34,332 nucleotides of DNA from an uncultured Lachnospiraceae bacterium (GTDB taxonomy: Bacteria > Bacillota > Clostridia > Lachnospirales > Lachnospiraceae), in NCBI GenBank assembly GCA_947630085.1, contig CANRGP010000017.1, positions 1 to 34,332 on the forward strand. The letters are read 5' to 3'. The position numbers and the translations under genes were made by a program. The number at the start of each line of letters is the position of its first letter. The first letter of the stretch is position 1. Shown here piece after piece: positions 6,853 to 13,789 of this stretch. Under the pieces are notes generated by a model. The model saw nothing but the letters and a program-made list of their open reading frames with translations. It had not been told where the DNA came from and searched no databases.

Positions 6853-8199
6853 CGATTCATCCAGCGTCAGGGCAACAACGACTCCTCCGTATTTCTTCAC
6901 CAGCGGGAACACCGCTTTCATGGACTCCTCCTTGCCGTTGACCGAATTGACCAGAGGCTTGCCATTGTAGATCCGCATAGCGCGTTCCAGAGCGGAGGCG
7001 TCCGAAGTATCGATCTGCAGGGGAAGGTCGATAACGCTCTGCAGCTCGCGAACCGTTTCCTCCATCACGGAGGGCTCATCGATCTCCGGAAGCCCTACAT
7101 TCACATCCAGGATATGGGCCCCGTGATCCTGCTGCGTCACCCCCTCCCGCAGGATGTATTCCATGTCGTGCTCCCGGAGAGCCTGTTTGAATCTGGATTT
7201 GCCCGTGGGATTGATCCGCTCCCCGATCAGCACCGGGGAAGATCCGATGACCACGGTCCGGGCATAGGAAGAAACGACCGTCCGGTCCTTGTCCGCGGGA
7301 AGGATCTGTTTCTTGCCGCGGCATCTGGACACCAGCCCGGCAATATGTTTCGGGGTGGTCCCGCAGCAGCCTCCCAGAACATTGGCGCCCATATCCGCCA
7401 TTTCCTCCATCACGGCCGCGAACTCGTCCGCGTCAATGTCGTAGACCGTCCTGCCGTTCTCGCTCCTGGGAAGTCCGGCGTTCGGATTAACGATCACCGG
7501 GACCGACGCCACTCTAAGAAGCTCTCTCAGGATCTCTTTCATCTGAACCGGGCCGAGTCCGCAGTTGGCTCCCAGCATATCCACCCCAAGGCCCTCCAGA
7601 AGGGCGGTCGCGGATTCCACATCCCCGCCGGTCAGAAGCTTTCCGTTTTTATCAAAGATCATGGTGGCGCACACCGGAAGATCACAGTTCTCCCTGGCCG
7701 CCAGAACAGCCGCCTTCGCCTCATAGCAGTCGCTCATGGTCTCCACAAGAACGAAATCGGCGCCCGCCTCCACGCCGCAGATCACTACTTCCCTGTAGAG
7801 CTCATATGCTTCTGCAAAGTCGAGATCTCCCAGAGGCTTTAAGAGCTTTCCCGTAGGACCCAGGTCGAGACCGATATATACAGGGGAGGCGTCTCCGCTC
7901 TCCGACGCATACCGTTCCCTGGCGGCTTTTGCGTTCTCCACCGCAGCCTTCACCAGCCTTTTCAGGGAAAACTCCCCTTCCCTCCCGAATTTCAGTCCGT
8001 TGGCCCCGAACGTATTCGTCGTGATCTCATTGCTTCCGGCGCGCAGATACTCCATATGGATCTCCTGGATCACATCCGGATGCGTTACATTCCACGTCTC
8101 CGGAAGCTCTCCCGGAGCCAGCCCTCTCTCTACCAGGAGGCTTCCCATTCCTCCGTCAAAAAACAGTTTTTTCTCTCTTACCGTCTCCAGTATTCCCAT
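6850..8199 (-). CDS. metH: Methionine synthase MetH, N-terminal fragment: homocysteine domain plus start of folate barrel (449 aa)
   Basis: Cobalamin-dependent methionine synthase transfers a methyl group from methyl-tetrahydrofolate to homocysteine through B12. Residues 1 to about 285 form the homocysteine-binding barrel with its zinc cysteines in GANCGLGP and GGCCGTTPKHI. From about residue 315 (IGERINPTGK) the pterin-binding barrel begins and is cut by TAG after LTLDES, in mid-barrel. With the downstream ORF the total would be about 802 residues, matching short MetH. GAGAGG precedes the start. It is third in the metF-activator-metH order. If the break is real, this fragment alone might bind homocysteine but could not complete the reaction. 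Confidence 0.88.
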   Translation of the reverse strand: MGILETVREKKLFFDGGMGSLLVERGLAPGELPETWNVTHPDVIQEIHMEYLRAGSNEITTNTFGANGLKFGREGEFSLKRLVKAAVENAKAARERYASESGDASPVYIGLDLGPTGKLLKPLGDLDFAEAYELYREVVICGVEAGADFVLVETMSDCYEAKAAVLAARENCDLPVCATMIFDKNGKLLTGGDVESATALLEGLGVDMLGANCGLGPVQMKEILRELLRVASVPVIVNPNAGLPRSENGRTVYDIDADEFAAVMEEMADMGANVLGGCCGTTPKHIAGLVSRCRGKKQILPADKDRTVVSSYARTVVIGSSPVLIGERINPTGKSRFKQALREHDMEYILREGVTQQDHGAHILDVNVGLPEIDEPSVMEETVRELQSVIDLPLQIDTSDASALERAMRIYNGKPLVNSVNGKEESMKAVFPLVKKYGGVVVALTLDES

Positions 8200-8245
8200 A
8201 GCCCGATTCCTCTCTTATATATCAGGGATATTCCTCTCCCGCCGT

Positions 8246-8282
8246 CCGGATATGTGCCGTGCCGCTTTTGCGGCGCATCCGG
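8246..8282 (-). repeat. GC-rich hairpin between the activator gene and metH
   Basis: A nested inverted repeat: outer CCGGAT/ATCCGG and inner GCCGC-TTTT-GCGGC. It lies in the 95-bp gap inside the methionine operon and has no T-run after it. It could be an mRNA-processing or stability element rather than a terminator. Confidence 0.45.
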
Positions 8283-8294
8283 GCCGTCCGGGAT

Positions 8295-8936
8295 TCACGC
8301 CGTCCGAAACGCGCAGTCGGTTTTCCCGCAGGCCGCGCATCCCTGTTTTCCGCACGCAGGCGGTGTCCTTCCCACGCCGATCACCGCCGTTACCGACTTG
8401 GACGGAACCATCTGGAGATTGTCCGTGAGAGTGATCCCCACGCGCTTGCCCGCTTCCAGGCATCCGACGATCTCCCGCTGGCACTCCAGAGAAAAGTCCC
8501 CGTAGCCCGGGCTGAAGCGCGGGCGAAGGTACCGTCCGTCCGCCTCATATCGCTGCCGGATCTCTTCGTTCACCCGGTCGCAATAATCCTCCAGATACGC
8601 TGCCGCAGCTGCCTGGAGCACCACCGCCCTGCTCATCTGCAGCTTCTCGTACCGCCGGATCAGCAGATCGGCCGCGCCTCCCAGCGACGCCGCAAATATC
8701 AGGAGCTGCCCGCATCCGCGAAGATTTCTGGCAAGCGCCCTGCTCTTCGTCCGAAAAACATAGGCATCGATCTCGTCCCCCGCCACCGAAAGCGGATATT
8801 CCCGCCAAAAAGAGCGCGGCGACGACGCCTGCTCCAGCTCCTCCCAGCACTGCCGGACCATGGCAAGCACCGCTTCGTCGGCGGGCCGATCCTTATATCC
8901 CAGATATCTCAGTGTCTCTCTGTAATTGACATCCAT
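8295..8936 (-). CDS. Stand-alone vitamin B12-dependent methionine synthase activation-domain protein (213 aa)
   Basis: It resembles the C-terminal reactivation domain of long MetH enzymes, which binds AdoMet and reductively remethylates cob(II)alamin. Visible traits are a basic AdoMet/cobalamin-facing motif (RPRFSPGYGDFSLECQ, matching the conserved RxSPGYxxxP/SL region) and a Cys-rich C-terminus (CGKQGCAACGKTDC). Separate reactivation proteins beside short MetH are known, for example in Thermotoga. The start is moved to MDVNYRETL, where GAGGG precedes the ATG; the ORF-track start 24 codons upstream overlaps metF. The neighbours metF and metH fix its role. Confidence 0.88.
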   Translation of the reverse strand: MDVNYRETLRYLGYKDRPADEAVLAMVRQCWEELEQASSPRSFWREYPLSVAGDEIDAYVFRTKSRALARNLRGCGQLLIFAASLGGAADLLIRRYEKLQMSRAVVLQAAAAAYLEDYCDRVNEEIRQRYEADGRYLRPRFSPGYGDFSLECQREIVGCLEAGKRVGITLTDNLQMVPSKSVTAVIGVGRTPPACGKQGCAACGKTDCAFRTA

Positions 8937-8964
8937 TCCGTCCCTCACGATCTCCTGCCGCGCC

Positions 8965-9822
8965 CTACAGGATCTCCGACAGATTCTCCCGGATCTTTTC
9001 CGCCACATCCGGATGGTTCATGGAGTACACATGAATATGCTCCACCCCGTTCGCCACCAGATCGATGATCTGCTCCGCCGCATAGGCGATCCCCGCCTGC
9101 TTCATGGCCGCCGGCCGGTCCCCGAACCGGTCCACCAGCGCCTTAAACCGTTCCGGCAGATAGGTACCCGACATCCGGCAGATATTCGCAACCTGCTTTA
9201 CATGGGTCACAGGCATGATCCCCGCTACCACCGGCACGGTGATCCCTCTTTCCCGGATCCGATACAGGAAATTGTACAGAATATGGTTGTCAAAAAACAT
9301 CTGTGTCGTCAGAAAATCACACCCGGCCTCCACCTTTTCCTTCAAAAACCCGATATCCGCCGTTTTGTTCGCCGACTCTACGTGTCCCTCGGGATAGCAG
9401 GCGGCTCCCACGCAGAAATCCCCGCCGCTCCTGATCTCCCGGACCAGCTCCGCCGCATACCGGAAATCCGTCTCCACGCGGCCGTCCCCGGGAATATCTC
9501 CCCGCAGGGCCAGGATGTTCTCGATCCCGCGTTTGTTAAGCTCGTCCATGATCTCATGCACACGCTCCCGCGTCGAAGAAACACAGGTCAGATGCGCCAG
9601 CGTCGGAACCTGGTATTCATTGTTCAGTGTGTCCGCGATATCAATGGTGTAACGTCTGGTCCCGCCCCCGGCGCCGTAGGTCACGCTCATAAAATCCGGC
9701 TTCAGAAGCGCGATTTTTTTGGCTGCCGCCTCCACATTCTCATAATTGTCCGCCGTCTTGGGCGGAAATACTTCAAAGGAAATCGTAGGCCGCCCCTGGG
9801 CCAGAATATCTTTTATCTTCAT
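8965..9822 (-). CDS. metF: Methylenetetrahydrofolate reductase (285 aa)
   Basis: MetF reduces 5,10-methylene-THF to 5-methyl-THF, the methyl donor for the MetH encoded downstream. The sequence opens with the family motif ISFEVFPPKT (the FEFFPPK region). SVTYGAGGG follows, then LALRGD and TTQMFFDN, all parts of the FAD-binding TIM barrel. The length (285) is typical of bacterial MetF. GGGAGG precedes the ATG, and the gene ends in TAG. It is first in the operon, behind a near-consensus promoter. No SAM riboswitch is visible in the short leader. Confidence 0.94.
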   Translation of the reverse strand: MKIKDILAQGRPTISFEVFPPKTADNYENVEAAAKKIALLKPDFMSVTYGAGGGTRRYTIDIADTLNNEYQVPTLAHLTCVSSTRERVHEIMDELNKRGIENILALRGDIPGDGRVETDFRYAAELVREIRSGGDFCVGAACYPEGHVESANKTADIGFLKEKVEAGCDFLTTQMFFDNHILYNFLYRIRERGITVPVVAGIMPVTHVKQVANICRMSGTYLPERFKALVDRFGDRPAAMKQAGIAYAAEQIIDLVANGVEHIHVYSMNHPDVAEKIRENLSEIL

Positions 9823-9895
9823 GCTGTGATTCCTCCCGCCTGCAGATCTTCATTTGCCGGCCGCATTTGTCCGCAGCTCTGCCCTGCACCCGTTC

Positions 9896-9924
9896 ATCAT
9901 ATCACAATCCGGGCAAAAGTACAA
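9896..9924 (-). promoter_or_regulatory. Promoter of the metF operon
   Basis: Minus-strand TTGTAC, a 17-bp spacer and TATGAT lie about 75 bp before metF. The leader of roughly 70 nt is too short for a SAM or T-box riboswitch. Confidence 0.75.
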
Positions 9925-9958
9925 TCTTTCTGTCTTTCCCATAAACGGCGGATCTGTC

Positions 9959-10828
9959 CTACTGCATGAAAATACTTGCGATCGGCGAGTCCGCCGGCAG
10001 GATCAGTGTGTTGCTGCTGCCGGTCAGAGAAGCCCTCGCCGCCTCCAGCGACCTGGTAAACGCATAGAATTCCGCCCGGTCCTCCGTGCTGTATGCATCC
10101 GCCAGGATCCTCATGTATTCTGCCTCCCCCTCGGCCGTTACCGCAGCGGCCTGGGCTTCGGCGTTTGAGATGTTGATGGCAATCTCGCGGTCGGTCGTAT
10201 TGCGGATCACCTGGGCCTCGGATTTTCCCTCCGCGGTAAAAGTAGCCGCGATCTTGTCGCGCTCGGAAATCATTCTTTCATAAACGGCTTCTTTATTGTC
10301 CGCCGGCAGATCCAGCTTCTTTGTCTCCACCGCCAGAAGGCTGATGCCGTACTGATCCACGCTGGTTCCGATGTTTTTCATGATCGCTTCGGAGAGCTCG
10401 CCGTCCCGGCCGCTGATCACCTCGTTCTGGCTCAGGCTGCTGATCACATTCTTGATGGAGTTATAGACCACGGCGTCGATCCTGCGCTCCGCGTTGGTCA
10501 CGGAGGAGTTCAGCGTCTGAGCAAATTTTAGCGGATCCGTGATCTTCCACAGCACATAGCTGTCGGTCAGCATGGTTTTTTTGTCCATCGTGATGACGTC
10601 CGACGGCGCGAGGTCATAGATCAGGATCTCCCTCGGCAGCGTATCCGCCGTCTGCACAAAAGGAACCTTAAAGGATATGCCGGCCGTGTCGATGATCCGC
10701 TCCACACGTCCGAACTGGCGGATCAGCTTATATTCATTTTCCCTTGTGACGACCAGAGAACTGCATAAGGTCACAACCGCCGCCAGTATGATGATGATTG
10801 CAGCTGCTTTTGATATTGTCTTTTTCAT
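9959..10828 (-). CDS. hflC: HflC-like SPFH/band-7 membrane protein (289 aa)
   Basis: SPFH (prohibitin/stomatin) protein. One N-terminal membrane helix (about residues 8-28) precedes an SPFH domain with PREILIYDLAPSDVITMDKK and a coiled-coil region rich in Glu/Ala (TAEGEAEYMRILADAY). HflC pairs with HflK to form a cage around the FtsH protease that modulates turnover of membrane proteins. The start is preceded by AAAGGAAAACC and the stop is TAG. It is last in the operon hflK - small membrane protein - hflC. Confidence 0.9.
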   Translation of the reverse strand: MKKTISKAAAIIIILAAVVTLCSSLVVTRENEYKLIRQFGRVERIIDTAGISFKVPFVQTADTLPREILIYDLAPSDVITMDKKTMLTDSYVLWKITDPLKFAQTLNSSVTNAERRIDAVVYNSIKNVISSLSQNEVISGRDGELSEAIMKNIGTSVDQYGISLLAVETKKLDLPADNKEAVYERMISERDKIAATFTAEGKSEAQVIRNTTDREIAINISNAEAQAAAVTAEGEAEYMRILADAYSTEDRAEFYAFTRSLEAARASLTGSSNTLILPADSPIASIFMQ

Positions 10829-10867
10829 AACGGTTTTCCTTTCCCAGGATATTTTCTCAAGATATTG

Positions 10868-11218
10868 TTATCCCTCTGTCTTTTTTTCTTTTCCTCGATA
10901 TTTCTTCTCGATGACCAATGTATACACACACATCGCCGCGATCGTCGCGGCCATCACGCCCGGCACGCTCACCAGTACGATCAGCGGGGAATTCTGCCCC
11001 GCCAGAAGCGGCAGCCCCAGCAAGATAAATGCAGCGCCGTAAACAGTCCACAGCTTTCCAAGCGCACGGTTGTAGCCCTTCACGTCGTCCACCGCAAATG
11101 TCTCCGCGTTCGCCCAGAATCCCAGCGGCTTCTTCGCAAACAAGCTGAAAATGCCGATCCCGATAAACACCGCGCCGCAAACCGTCCATAAAAAGAATCC
11201 GAGAGCCGTTCCTTTCAT
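10868..11218 (-). CDS. Small three-helix membrane protein between hflK and hflC (116 aa)
   Basis: Three hydrophobic helices: near residues 5-26 (LGFFLWTVCGAVFIGIGIF), 50-70 (LWTVYGAAFILLGLPLLAG) and 76-100. The first and second are separated by a polar stretch containing NAETFAVDDVKGYNRALGKLW. The layout and the GYNRALGKLW motif recall DUF3784/SdpI-type small membrane proteins, but I cannot place it firmly. The start is set at MKGTALGF because GGAGGAAAAC precedes it. It lies 26 nt after hflK and 39 nt before hflC, so it is probably co-transcribed with both. Standard hflKC operons do not have a gene between the two. Confidence 0.8.
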   Translation of the reverse strand: MKGTALGFFLWTVCGAVFIGIGIFSLFAKKPLGFWANAETFAVDDVKGYNRALGKLWTVYGAAFILLGLPLLAGQNSPLIVLVSVPGVMAATIAAMCVYTLVIEKKYRGKEKKTEG

Positions 11219-11244
11219 AGCGTTTTCCTCCGCACAGTGCACGG

Positions 11245-12261
11245 TTATTCCGCGTTTCCTTCGCCTGCGCCGGTGCTTCCCGCCGCGGCCGCGTTTCCGC
11301 TGCCGGTGCCTGCGCCCGTGGTAGCTGTGAAGCTGTCAAGCGGCAGGATCGTCTCCGTTCCGTCGGTCCCGTCGATGATCACCTTCATCCGGGGCAGCAC
11401 ATCCTCCATCGTCTCGTAGAACATTCTGCGGCGGGTCACCTCCGGATTCTTGACATACTCCTCATACATGGCGTTAAATATGGCCACCTCCGCGTTCGCC
11501 TCGTTGATGCGCTCGGTCTTCTGCGCCTCGGCCTCCTGCATGATCTTGTCGATCTGCGCCTCCGCTTCCGGAAGCTTCTCGTTGCGGTACTTATTGGCGT
11601 CGTTGACGGCCGTCTCCTTTCCCTGGCGCGCCGTCTCCACGGCCTTAAAGGCTTCCATGACTTCTGTTGTCGGCGGCTCGGAATCCTGGATCGTCACATT
11701 CATCACCTGCAGGCCGATGTCATACTGCTCCAGCTTTTCCGCGATCTGCTCCCGCACTTTCGACTGGATCTCATTCTTCCCCGTGGTCAGCACCGAATCC
11801 ACATCGTAGCTTCCGATCACGCTCCGGATGCAGCTGCGGCTGATATTCTGCAGGATCAGCAGCGGATCCTCGGACGCGTAGACCGCTTTCACCGGATCGG
11901 ATACTTTGTATTCCACGAAGAAATCCACATTGACAAAATTGTAATCGCTGGTGATCATCAGGGAGTCGTCCTCCTGACTTTCATTGCTGCTGGGATCATA
12001 GCCGATGGCGAATCCCTGGATGGTGGTATTGACCTTCTGCACTCTCTGGATCAGCGGGATCTTAAAATGCAGTCCCGGCTCCGTAACGCTCGTGGCTACG
12101 CCAAAGGTAGTCAGCACTGCCTGCTCCTGCTCCTCGATATTATAAAACGAGTTCAGAACAAGGATCAGCGCGGCAATCCCGCAGACGGCGATCAGTCCGC
12201 CGCGCCCCACTTTTTTCATGGTACGCTTCATTTTTTCTTTCATCTCATCATAGACTTCCAT
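11245..12261 (-). CDS. hflK: HflK-like SPFH/band-7 membrane protein (338 aa)
   Basis: N-terminal basic segment, then one membrane helix (about residues 20-42, GLIAVCGIAALILVLNSFYN). The SPFH core follows: EEQEQAVLTTFG, KIPLIQRV and VNVDFFVEYKVSDPVKAVYA. Next come a long coiled coil (AEAQIDKIMQEAEAQKTERI) and a low-complexity Gly/Ala/Thr tail. It is shorter than E. coli HflK (about 420 aa) and lacks the long Gly/Pro N-terminus. AAAGGTGG precedes the start. It is first in the operon; a Mn2+-type riboswitch with its own promoter lies about 290 nt upstream with no gene between. Confidence 0.9.
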   Translation of the reverse strand: MEVYDEMKEKMKRTMKKVGRGGLIAVCGIAALILVLNSFYNIEEQEQAVLTTFGVATSVTEPGLHFKIPLIQRVQKVNTTIQGFAIGYDPSSNESQEDDSLMITSDYNFVNVDFFVEYKVSDPVKAVYASEDPLLILQNISRSCIRSVIGSYDVDSVLTTGKNEIQSKVREQIAEKLEQYDIGLQVMNVTIQDSEPPTTEVMEAFKAVETARQGKETAVNDANKYRNEKLPEAEAQIDKIMQEAEAQKTERINEANAEVAIFNAMYEEYVKNPEVTRRRMFYETMEDVLPRMKVIIDGTDGTETILPLDSFTATTGAGTGSGNAAAAGSTGAGEGNAE

Positions 12262-12419
12262 TCTTTTCCACCTTTCTTCATGTGATCTGCGCCGGACCTG
12301 TCCGGGTCACGGCAATTTTTCTGTGTCACAGATTCCGCGCATCTTCCCCCGCTCCCTTTATCCGCGTAAGCGTCCGCGCATCCGCAAGAGTTCCCGGCGT
12401 CCTTCCTATACCTTCCTTC

Positions 12420-12428
12420 ATCATACCA
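12420..12428 (-). promoter_or_regulatory. Possible extended -10 promoter of hflK
   Basis: Minus-strand TGGTATGAT fits an extended -10 (TGnTATRAT) but has no clear -35. It lies about 160 bp before hflK inside the 500-bp gap. It would give hflK a riboswitch-independent transcript. The rest of 12262-12518 shows no ORF or RNA gene I can support, only a small GC-rich CCGGAC-CT-GTCCGG hairpin at 12292-12305. Confidence 0.35.
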
Positions 12429-12518
12429 CGGATCCGCCAGAATTCATACACCAAATGCGTCCCCGGGCAGAATCTTGTATCCCGCGGCGCATTCCGTCCC
12501 GCCAATCCGAGCCGAGCG

Positions 12519-12557
12519 TTTTTTATCCCGCGGGATGATCTCCCGGCGGATAAAAAA
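12519..12557. repeat. Inverted repeat overlapping the riboswitch terminator tail
   Basis: TTTTTTATCC and GGATAAAAAA flank an inner CGGGA-TGATC-TCCCG hairpin. On the minus strand the T-run that ends the riboswitch terminator forms its first arm, so the two structures are mutually exclusive. It has an A-run, not a T-run, on its 3' side and is not itself a terminator. Confidence 0.5.
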
Positions 12558-12685
12558 AGACCTTTACTGACGCCGATATGGCTTCAGTAAAAGTCTTGCA
12601 ATCTCACAAGCAGATGCGGATAGGTTCCTATCGTCCTGACGTCGTCTGCTCACCGTTTCCGGTGTGCTACTCCCTCTTACGTTGT
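12550..12685 (-). ncRNA. yybP-ykoY (Mn2+-sensing) riboswitch with intrinsic terminator
   Basis: The minus strand carries the family's conserved blocks in order: GAGGGAGTAGC (loop L1), a CACCGGAAACGGTG hairpin, CGTCAGGACGATAGG (matching the B. subtilis-type CGTCAGTACGAAAGG loop), and GCAAGACTTTTACTGA. P1 forms from GTAAGAG and CTTTTAC. The same CTTTTACTGA is the 5' arm of a 14-bp terminator stem (AAGACTTTTACTGA / TCAGTAAAGGTCTT) followed by seven T's. Ligand-stabilised P1 would therefore block the terminator: an ON switch, as known for Mn2+. The downstream gene is hflK, not an obvious Mn exporter. I am confident of the family; the controlled gene is inferred. Confidence 0.87.
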
Positions 12686-12689
12686 CCCC

Positions 12690-12718
12690 ACTATAGCACG
12701 GACCGGATCATTTGTCAA
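12690..12718 (-). promoter_or_regulatory. Promoter of the riboswitch transcript
   Basis: Consensus TTGACA, a 17-bp spacer and TATAGT end about 6 nt before the expected transcript start, which falls just ahead of the P1 stem. This is the strongest promoter in the window. Confidence 0.85.
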
Positions 12719-12760
12719 GATGTTTGTTAAAAAATTATCGTTATCAATTTAACAAGCATC
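12719..12760. repeat. AT-rich inverted repeat after the SDR gene, with Fur-box-like hexamers in the loop
   Basis: GATGTTTGTTAAA and TTTAACAAGCATC pair at 12 of 13 positions. The loop, read on the minus strand, contains GATAACGATAAT, two hexamers similar to those of a Fur site. It sits between the SDR stop and the -35 of the riboswitch promoter. It may act as terminator of the upstream operon (no T-run follows the stem) or as an operator. Confidence 0.4.
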
Positions 12761-12762
12761 TG

Positions 12763-13773
12763 TCAATCCAGTTCCCGAAGGCCGCACCCAGGGTCCTGCA
12801 TCGACCGCAGGATCGCCCGGATCCCGTCCGCGAAGGTCGTCTCGGGCTTCCATCCCGTGTCCCGGCAAAGGGCGGAAATATCCGCGCAAAGGTACATGGA
12901 CTGGCCGGGGGCATAGGGAAGCTTCCCGATCCCCAGGCTGCTTCCCGGAGCGGCGATATCCCGTATCTGCCGGATATATTCCGCCAGCGGCCTGGCCCGG
13001 CCGCTTCCCAGGACATAGATGCGGCCGTCAGGACGCGTATCCGGCGTCTGTCCCGCCTCACCGCCTGTTCCGGCCTCCCCGCCTCTTCCGGCCTCCCCGC
13101 CTCTTCCGGCCTCGCCGAGCATCCGCAGTGCCTTCGCGGCATCCCCGCTGTACAGATAATCCCACAGCTGTTCCGCTTTCGTAAACTCCGGCACGATACC
13201 GTCCCGCAGCTTCCGGATGGTAGACATGACCATCGACTGGGCTCCGTCACAGGGGCCGTAGACGCTCAGGATGCGCACCCAGATATGTCCGATCCCCAGC
13301 TGACGGGCATAGTCCCGGGTCATCTGTCCCGCGCACAGCTTCGCATAGCCGTAGCCCATCTGCGGGTGTACCGGGGTTTCCGGGGTAAGCTTCTCACCGC
13401 AGCTTCCGTACTCTGCCTGGGAACCCGCGCCGACAAACAGCCGGCAGCCGAACCGCGCGGCGGCCGCCACGGCGTCAAGCGCAAACGTTACGTTGCGGTT
13501 CTGCAGATACATATCGTTCCTGCCCGGCCCGGACGCTCCTGCCCAGGCAAGATGATAAAACACATCCCAGTCCTGTCCGGTGGTATTCCGGAGCCCGGAC
13601 AGATCCTCCATCGCGCAGGAGATCCGCTTCACCAGCGGGTGCTCCGGGATATTCCGGCTGCGCGGGGAATCGTCCCTCACCAGAACCAGCACCTGCACCC
13701 CGGCCTCGGCCAGCTCCCGCACCAGGGCTGTCCCGATAGCGCCGGTAGCCCCCGTTACAATCGCTCGCGTCAT
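12763..13773 (-). CDS. NAD-dependent epimerase/dehydratase, extended SDR family (336 aa)
   Basis: Rossmann nucleotide-binding motif VTGATGAIG at residues 5-13 and the catalytic YGYAK (Tyr-x3-Lys) near residue 150. VYHLAWAG-type and FVGAGSQAEYG segments are characteristic of nucleotide-sugar epimerases and reductases. A Gly/Glu/Ala-rich insert (EAGRGGEAGRGGEAGTGGEAGQ region, about residues 220-243) comes from an 18-bp tandem repeat. The start is MTRAIVTG, preceded by GGGAGAAGAG. The longer ORF-track start lies inside the ThDP gene, 16 nt upstream. It is the last gene of the topB-linked cassette and probably reduces or epimerises the sugar-like product of the upstream enzymes. The substrate is unknown. 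Confidence 0.85.
   Translation of the reverse strand: MTRAIVTGATGAIGTALVRELAEAGVQVLVLVRDDSPRSRNIPEHPLVKRISCAMEDLSGLRNTTGQDWDVFYHLAWAGASGPGRNDMYLQNRNVTFALDAVAAAARFGCRLFVGAGSQAEYGSCGEKLTPETPVHPQMGYGYAKLCAGQMTRDYARQLGIGHIWVRILSVYGPCDGAQSMVMSTIRKLRDGIVPEFTKAEQLWDYLYSGDAAKALRMLGEAGRGGEAGRGGEAGTGGEAGQTPDTRPDGRIYVLGSGRARPLAEYIRQIRDIAAPGSSLGIGKLPYAPGQSMYLCADISALCRDTGWKPETTFADGIRAILRSMQDPGCGLRELD
13045..13116. repeat. 18-bp in-frame tandem repeat in the SDR gene
   Basis: Three near-identical units of GCCTCTTCCGGCCTCCCC, plus one diverged unit to the left, encode a repeated GGEAGR hexapeptide. The unit length is a multiple of three, so copy-number change would alter length but not frame. Confidence 0.8.
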
Positions 13774-13789
13774 CGCATCTCTTCTCCCA

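Noticed and set aside
5755-7842. 695-aa plus-strand ORF
   Set aside because: It lies antisense to metH, whose domains are clearly recognisable. The translation is rich in His/Arg/Pro/Gly without family motifs, typical of a shadow frame in GC-rich DNA.
9823-9895. SAM riboswitch or T-box before metF
   Set aside because: The leader from the predicted start point is only about 70 nt and shows none of the conserved blocks.
12262-12545. Missing Mn exporter gene or small ORF under the riboswitch
   Set aside because: All three minus frames contain frequent stops and no hydrophobic reading frame; no relic of a transporter could be recognised.
12519-12557. Second intrinsic terminator after the riboswitch
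   Set aside because: The stem is flanked by T's on the left and A's on the right of the plus strand, so neither direction has a U-run after the hairpin.
13045-13116. CRISPR-like or phase-variable repeat
   Set aside because: The 18-bp units are contiguous with no spacers, lie inside a coding frame, and are a multiple of three, so neither a CRISPR array nor a frameshift switch fits.
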